A stretch of DNA of 8,131 nt from Chthoniobacterales bacterium (GTDB lineage Bacteria > Verrucomicrobiota > Verrucomicrobiia > Chthoniobacterales > UBA10450): assembly GCA_013695925.1 (NCBI GenBank), contig JACCZO010000332.1, forward strand, positions 1 to 8,131, given 5' to 3'. Made by a program: the position numbers and the translations under genes. The notes beneath the pieces are model-generated. The model was not told where the DNA came from. It did no database searches and saw only the letters and a list, made by a program, of their open reading frames with translations. Of this stretch, positions 6,144-8,131 are shown piece by piece; within the stretch, counting starts at the first letter, position 1, and every line of letters begins with the position of its first letter.

Positions 6144-6791
6144 GGCGAATTGCACCGTCTCATTGGCGGCGCGGTGATTCGACCAGAAGTTCTCCCCATC
6201 GAAGGTAAGGGATCGCGAGGGGAACGGTACTGTGGCGAGATCTTTGACAACCGGACTCGCCTCGCGCGGGTCGAGCCGCGCAATGCGCCATTCTTCCGAC
6301 TTGTCAGGCACATCCTTGTTCTCGCGGCCACGCAGAACGTAAAGCATCCCGTCGACAAACGTGTGTCCGCAAATCTCCGCGCCGATGTCGAGCGTTCGCG
6401 AGATATTTCCCGAATCATCGACGCGATGAATTTCCCCTTTGTACCATTGGCTGAGGTAAAGGTGTTCGCCATCGAAGCTAAGATACGAACCGGTGAAATC
6501 GGGACAGGCGAAGAGCTTGGTAAAACCTTCGCCCGTCTCATAACGATAAACGTAACGATCGTCGTTCAAGCCTTTGCCGATCGTGAAACGCCAGCCGGCG
6601 TTCGTTTGCACCGCTGCCCAGATCACGCCGGGCGGATCGATCTCCTCGATGACCTTCCACCCCTTCCGATCAAGCCGGTAGAGCGTCCCGAGGTCGCGCG
6701 AACTCAGCCAGATTTGCTCTCCGTCGCATGCCAGTGCCTGAGGCGTGACGCAGGGAGCCTGCACTCGTTGTTTTTCGATGATCTCTCGCAT
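6135..6791 (-). CDS. Cytoplasmic beta-propeller-like protein
   Basis: The product is 218 residues from ATG 6791-6789, preceded by GAAGGA as a close ribosome-binding site. A TTG three codons upstream is possible but lacks one. The protein is built of repeated strand blocks about 40-45 residues apart: ALACDGEQIWLSSRDLGTLY, AGWRFTIGKG, GSYLSFDGEHLYLSQWYKG, CGHTFVDGMLYVLRG and SRSLTFDGENFWSN. The recurring L-x-F/C-DGE-x-(I/L/F)-W/Y motif is that of NHL/SMP-30/Vgb-type propellers, with about five blades visible here, short for a full ring. There is no signal peptide, unusual for such proteins. No catalytic residues stand out, so substrate and role are unknown. The gene converges on the cupin gene and overlaps it by 9 bases. 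Confidence 0.82.
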   Translation of the reverse strand: MREIIEKQRVQAPCVTPQALACDGEQIWLSSRDLGTLYRLDRKGWKVIEEIDPPGVIWAAVQTNAGWRFTIGKGLNDDRYVYRYETGEGFTKLFACPDFTGSYLSFDGEHLYLSQWYKGEIHRVDDSGNISRTLDIGAEICGHTFVDGMLYVLRGRENKDVPDKSEEWRIARLDPREASPVVKDLATVPFPSRSLTFDGENFWSNHRAANETVQFALP

Positions 6792-7055
6792 TTCCTTCAA
6801 AGTTGAATCACAGATTAGAACGCGCGAAAGCGCGATCCTGCAAGTCCGTCATGCGCGACGCAATCGCAGCTCTACTCCCTCCCCCTACGGGAGAGAAGGA
6901 CGCGAAGCGCTGAGCTCCGGCTTTCCGAAGTTCACACCCATTGTCGGTCGGCACGGTCAACGCTGATTTGATGTCGACCACCGGGTACTGCTACAAAAGA
7001 ATGCCCCGCTCGAAAAGGATGATCTGCCTGCTGCGGGCACCGCATCTCATTCAAC
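6792..7055. other. Intergenic region with two small dyads
   Basis: This 264-base gap separates the propeller start (leftward) from the DUF5694 relic (rightward). CGCGC-GAAA-GCGCG (6821-6834) is a perfect 5-bp stem with a GNRA-type tetraloop, about 30 bases upstream of the propeller start, so it lies in that gene's leader or promoter and could be an operator. CTCCC-CCTAC-GGGAG (6879-6893) sits in a pyrimidine/purine-asymmetric stretch that resembles the widespread CTCTCCC/GGGAGAG intergenic element, here degraded. TTGATG and TACAAA spaced 18 bases apart around 6967-6996 could be a weak rightward promoter. No reading frame here is convincing. Confidence 0.35.
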
Positions 7056-7876
7056 ATGAAGATCCGTGCTTCGCTTTGCCTTCCTCTCCCCGCCGCCAGC
7101 AGTTCGCTCCTCGCGCAGAGCCCGTCGCCCTCCCCTGCCCCGGCGAGATCATGATTCTCGGCACCTACCACTTCGGCAATCCGGGCCTGGATTTGCACAA
7201 CAAAAGCCGAGAACCTCCTCACCCCCGTGCGTCAGCGGGAGCTCGACGACATCGCCGCGCGTCTCGCGAAATTCAAGCCGACCAGGATAGCGATCGAGGC
7301 GCTCTCCGATCGACTTGATTACAGTTCGCAGAAATACACCGAGTTCACGGCCGAGAAACTAAGTACCAACCCGGACGAGCGCGTGCAGATCGCACCGCCT
7401 CGCCCAACGCCTCCGCCACAAGACGGTTTATGGCATCGATGAACAAAGCGACACGATCAACTATTTCTCCTTCGATAAAGTGGAGGCTTACGCCAAGGCC
7501 CATCACCAGACCGTGGCGCTCGACCGCCTGCAGGAGAAGGTGGAGAAAATGGTGAGAGCGCAGGAGGCGGCGCAAAAGACCACCTGATCCGCCTCATGCT
7601 CGCGCAGATGAACGACCGGGCCCAAGTCCGGGCGGATCACGACGAATTCTACAACGGCCTGCTCGCCTTCGGAGACCAGAAAGAACACCCGGGCGCGGAC
7701 TTGAACGCCGCCTGGTATCCGCAACGCCAAAATCTTCGCCAAGCTGACCCAGATCGCGCAGCCCGGCGATCGGGTGCTGGTCGTCTTCGGAGCGGGGCAC
7801 GCCTTCTGGCTGCGTCACCTCGCGGAGCGCACGCTCGGGTTTAGTCTGGCCGAACCAAACAAGTTCCGCCGTTTAG
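7056..7876 (+). pseudogene. DUF5694-family protein, broken by multiple frame changes
   Basis: Reading across frames recovers one protein. A signal-peptide-like start (ATG 7056, MKIRASLCLPLPAAS..LLAQ) leads in one frame to a proline-rich linker. A frame change near 7140 gives EIMILGTYHFGNPGLDLHN; another near 7202 gives AENLLTPVRQRELDDIAARL through LSTNPDERVQI; another near 7393 gives RLAQRLRHKTVYGIDEQSD to AQKTT; another near 7586 gives RLMLAQMNDRAQVRADHDEF to AAWYP; another near 7722 gives NAKIFAKLTQIAQPG, then VLVVFGAGHAFWLRHL and LAEPNKF. GTYHF and GAGH are the signature positions of DUF5694 proteins, whose histidine motifs recall TraB/GumN/TIKI-type hydrolases (inference). Removing one T at 7872-7874 would restore a TAG stop in the expected place. 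Codon structure is intact between breaks, so either decay is recent or these are sequencing errors. An intact product would be exported and about 270 residues long. Confidence 0.8.
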
Positions 7877-8131
7877 GCCGAGGCGCCACGAAGCTGGCAG
7901 GTAAGTCGCGGAGAATAGAGTCGCGACCGAGATTGATCATCGGCGGAACGACACGGATTTCGAATTCGACCGGCGTCCTGCTATCTGCATTGATCGGCGC
8001 GACCATAGGCCATGTTTGTGTCAATAGTGAGGACTTCTCTGAAAGCGCGTGTCAAACAGCGGAAGTCGAAATTCGGAAAGTAAGTCTAGGTCATCGAGGT
8101 TTTAAAATCTTTAGGAAGTTTGGCGGCGCTG
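7877..8131. other. Unassigned right end, less GC-rich
   Basis: The frame of the last relic segment stays open from 7723 to the window edge, but after LAEPNKF the residues no longer match the family, so this is read-through. A 23-residue basic frame (ATG 8012 to TAA 8081-8083, ending KQRKSKFGK) and a 69-codon minus-strand frame (7815-8024) can be drawn, but neither has support; the latter lies partly on the coding strand's shadow. From about 8005 the composition becomes visibly richer in A and T, as expected for an intergenic region or a sequence of different origin. No RNA gene or mobile-element end is recognisable. Confidence 0.4.

Noticed and set aside
7056..7876. Programmed frameshifting or recoding of the DUF5694 gene
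   Set aside because: At least five shifts in both directions, without a repeated slippery heptamer and stem-loop arrangement, fit decay or sequencing error far better.
7815..8024. A 69-codon minus-strand frame at the right end
   Set aside because: It overlaps the conserved C-terminal part of the DUF5694 relic on the other strand and has no ribosome-binding site or family resemblance.
7877..8131. End of a mobile element or integrated island at the right edge
   Set aside because: The composition drops in GC, but I found no terminal inverted repeat, target duplication, integrase, transposase or tRNA end.
1..8131. CRISPR array, tRNA or rRNA genes
   Set aside because: I saw no regularly spaced direct repeats, no cloverleaf with a TTC-type T-arm and no conserved rRNA segments on either strand.

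Overview
This is a GC-rich bacterial chromosomal window (roughly 60% G+C by eye) with short intergenic gaps and genes on both strands. It holds no rRNA, no tRNA I can recognise, no CRISPR array and no transposase. The gene content points to a Gram-negative, probably soil-dwelling bacterium of the Verrucomicrobiota or Acidobacteriota type: the tail of an FtsX/MacB-type permease, secreted or lipoprotein hypotheticals, small zinc-finger membrane proteins, a TrhO-type rhodanese, a cupin and a DUF5694 relic. That assignment is an inference from content and is weakly held.

Layout. Positions 1-147 are the 3' end of an ABC-transporter permease. Two minus-strand genes follow, lying 3 bases apart: a lipoprotein (1226-2497) transcribed first, then a secreted protein with a WD40/TolB-like patch (179-1222). 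Divergent from them are a B-box-like zinc-finger membrane protein (2601-3152) and a small PH-like protein (3156-3440), also 3 bases apart. A gap of about 315 bases contains only tiny overlapping reading frames. Next come a minus-strand membrane protein with a zinc ribbon (3756-4805) and, divergent from it, trhO (4898-5722), the tRNA U34 hydroxylase. A small cupin (5796-6143) overlaps tail to tail with a minus-strand beta-propeller-like protein (6135-6791).

The right end is different. From 7056 to about 7876 lies a homologue of the DUF5694 family whose codons are well preserved but split over at least five, probably six, single- or double-base frame changes. It is either a recently broken gene or a cluster of sequencing errors. 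Beyond it the sequence is less GC-rich and holds nothing I recognise.

The most unusual signal is a DNA word, TCGYTAGGS (strongest form TCGTTAGGC), found eight times on both strands between 434 and 6130. All eight sites lie in coding sequence, in several reading frames. Looser copies sit on the stop codons of the two leftmost minus-strand genes and at the end of the DUF5694 relic. It looks like a genome-wide iterated motif (uptake-sequence, HIP1-like, chromosome-organising or modification-linked) rather than a product of codon choice. I found no clear new multi-gene defence or biosynthetic system.
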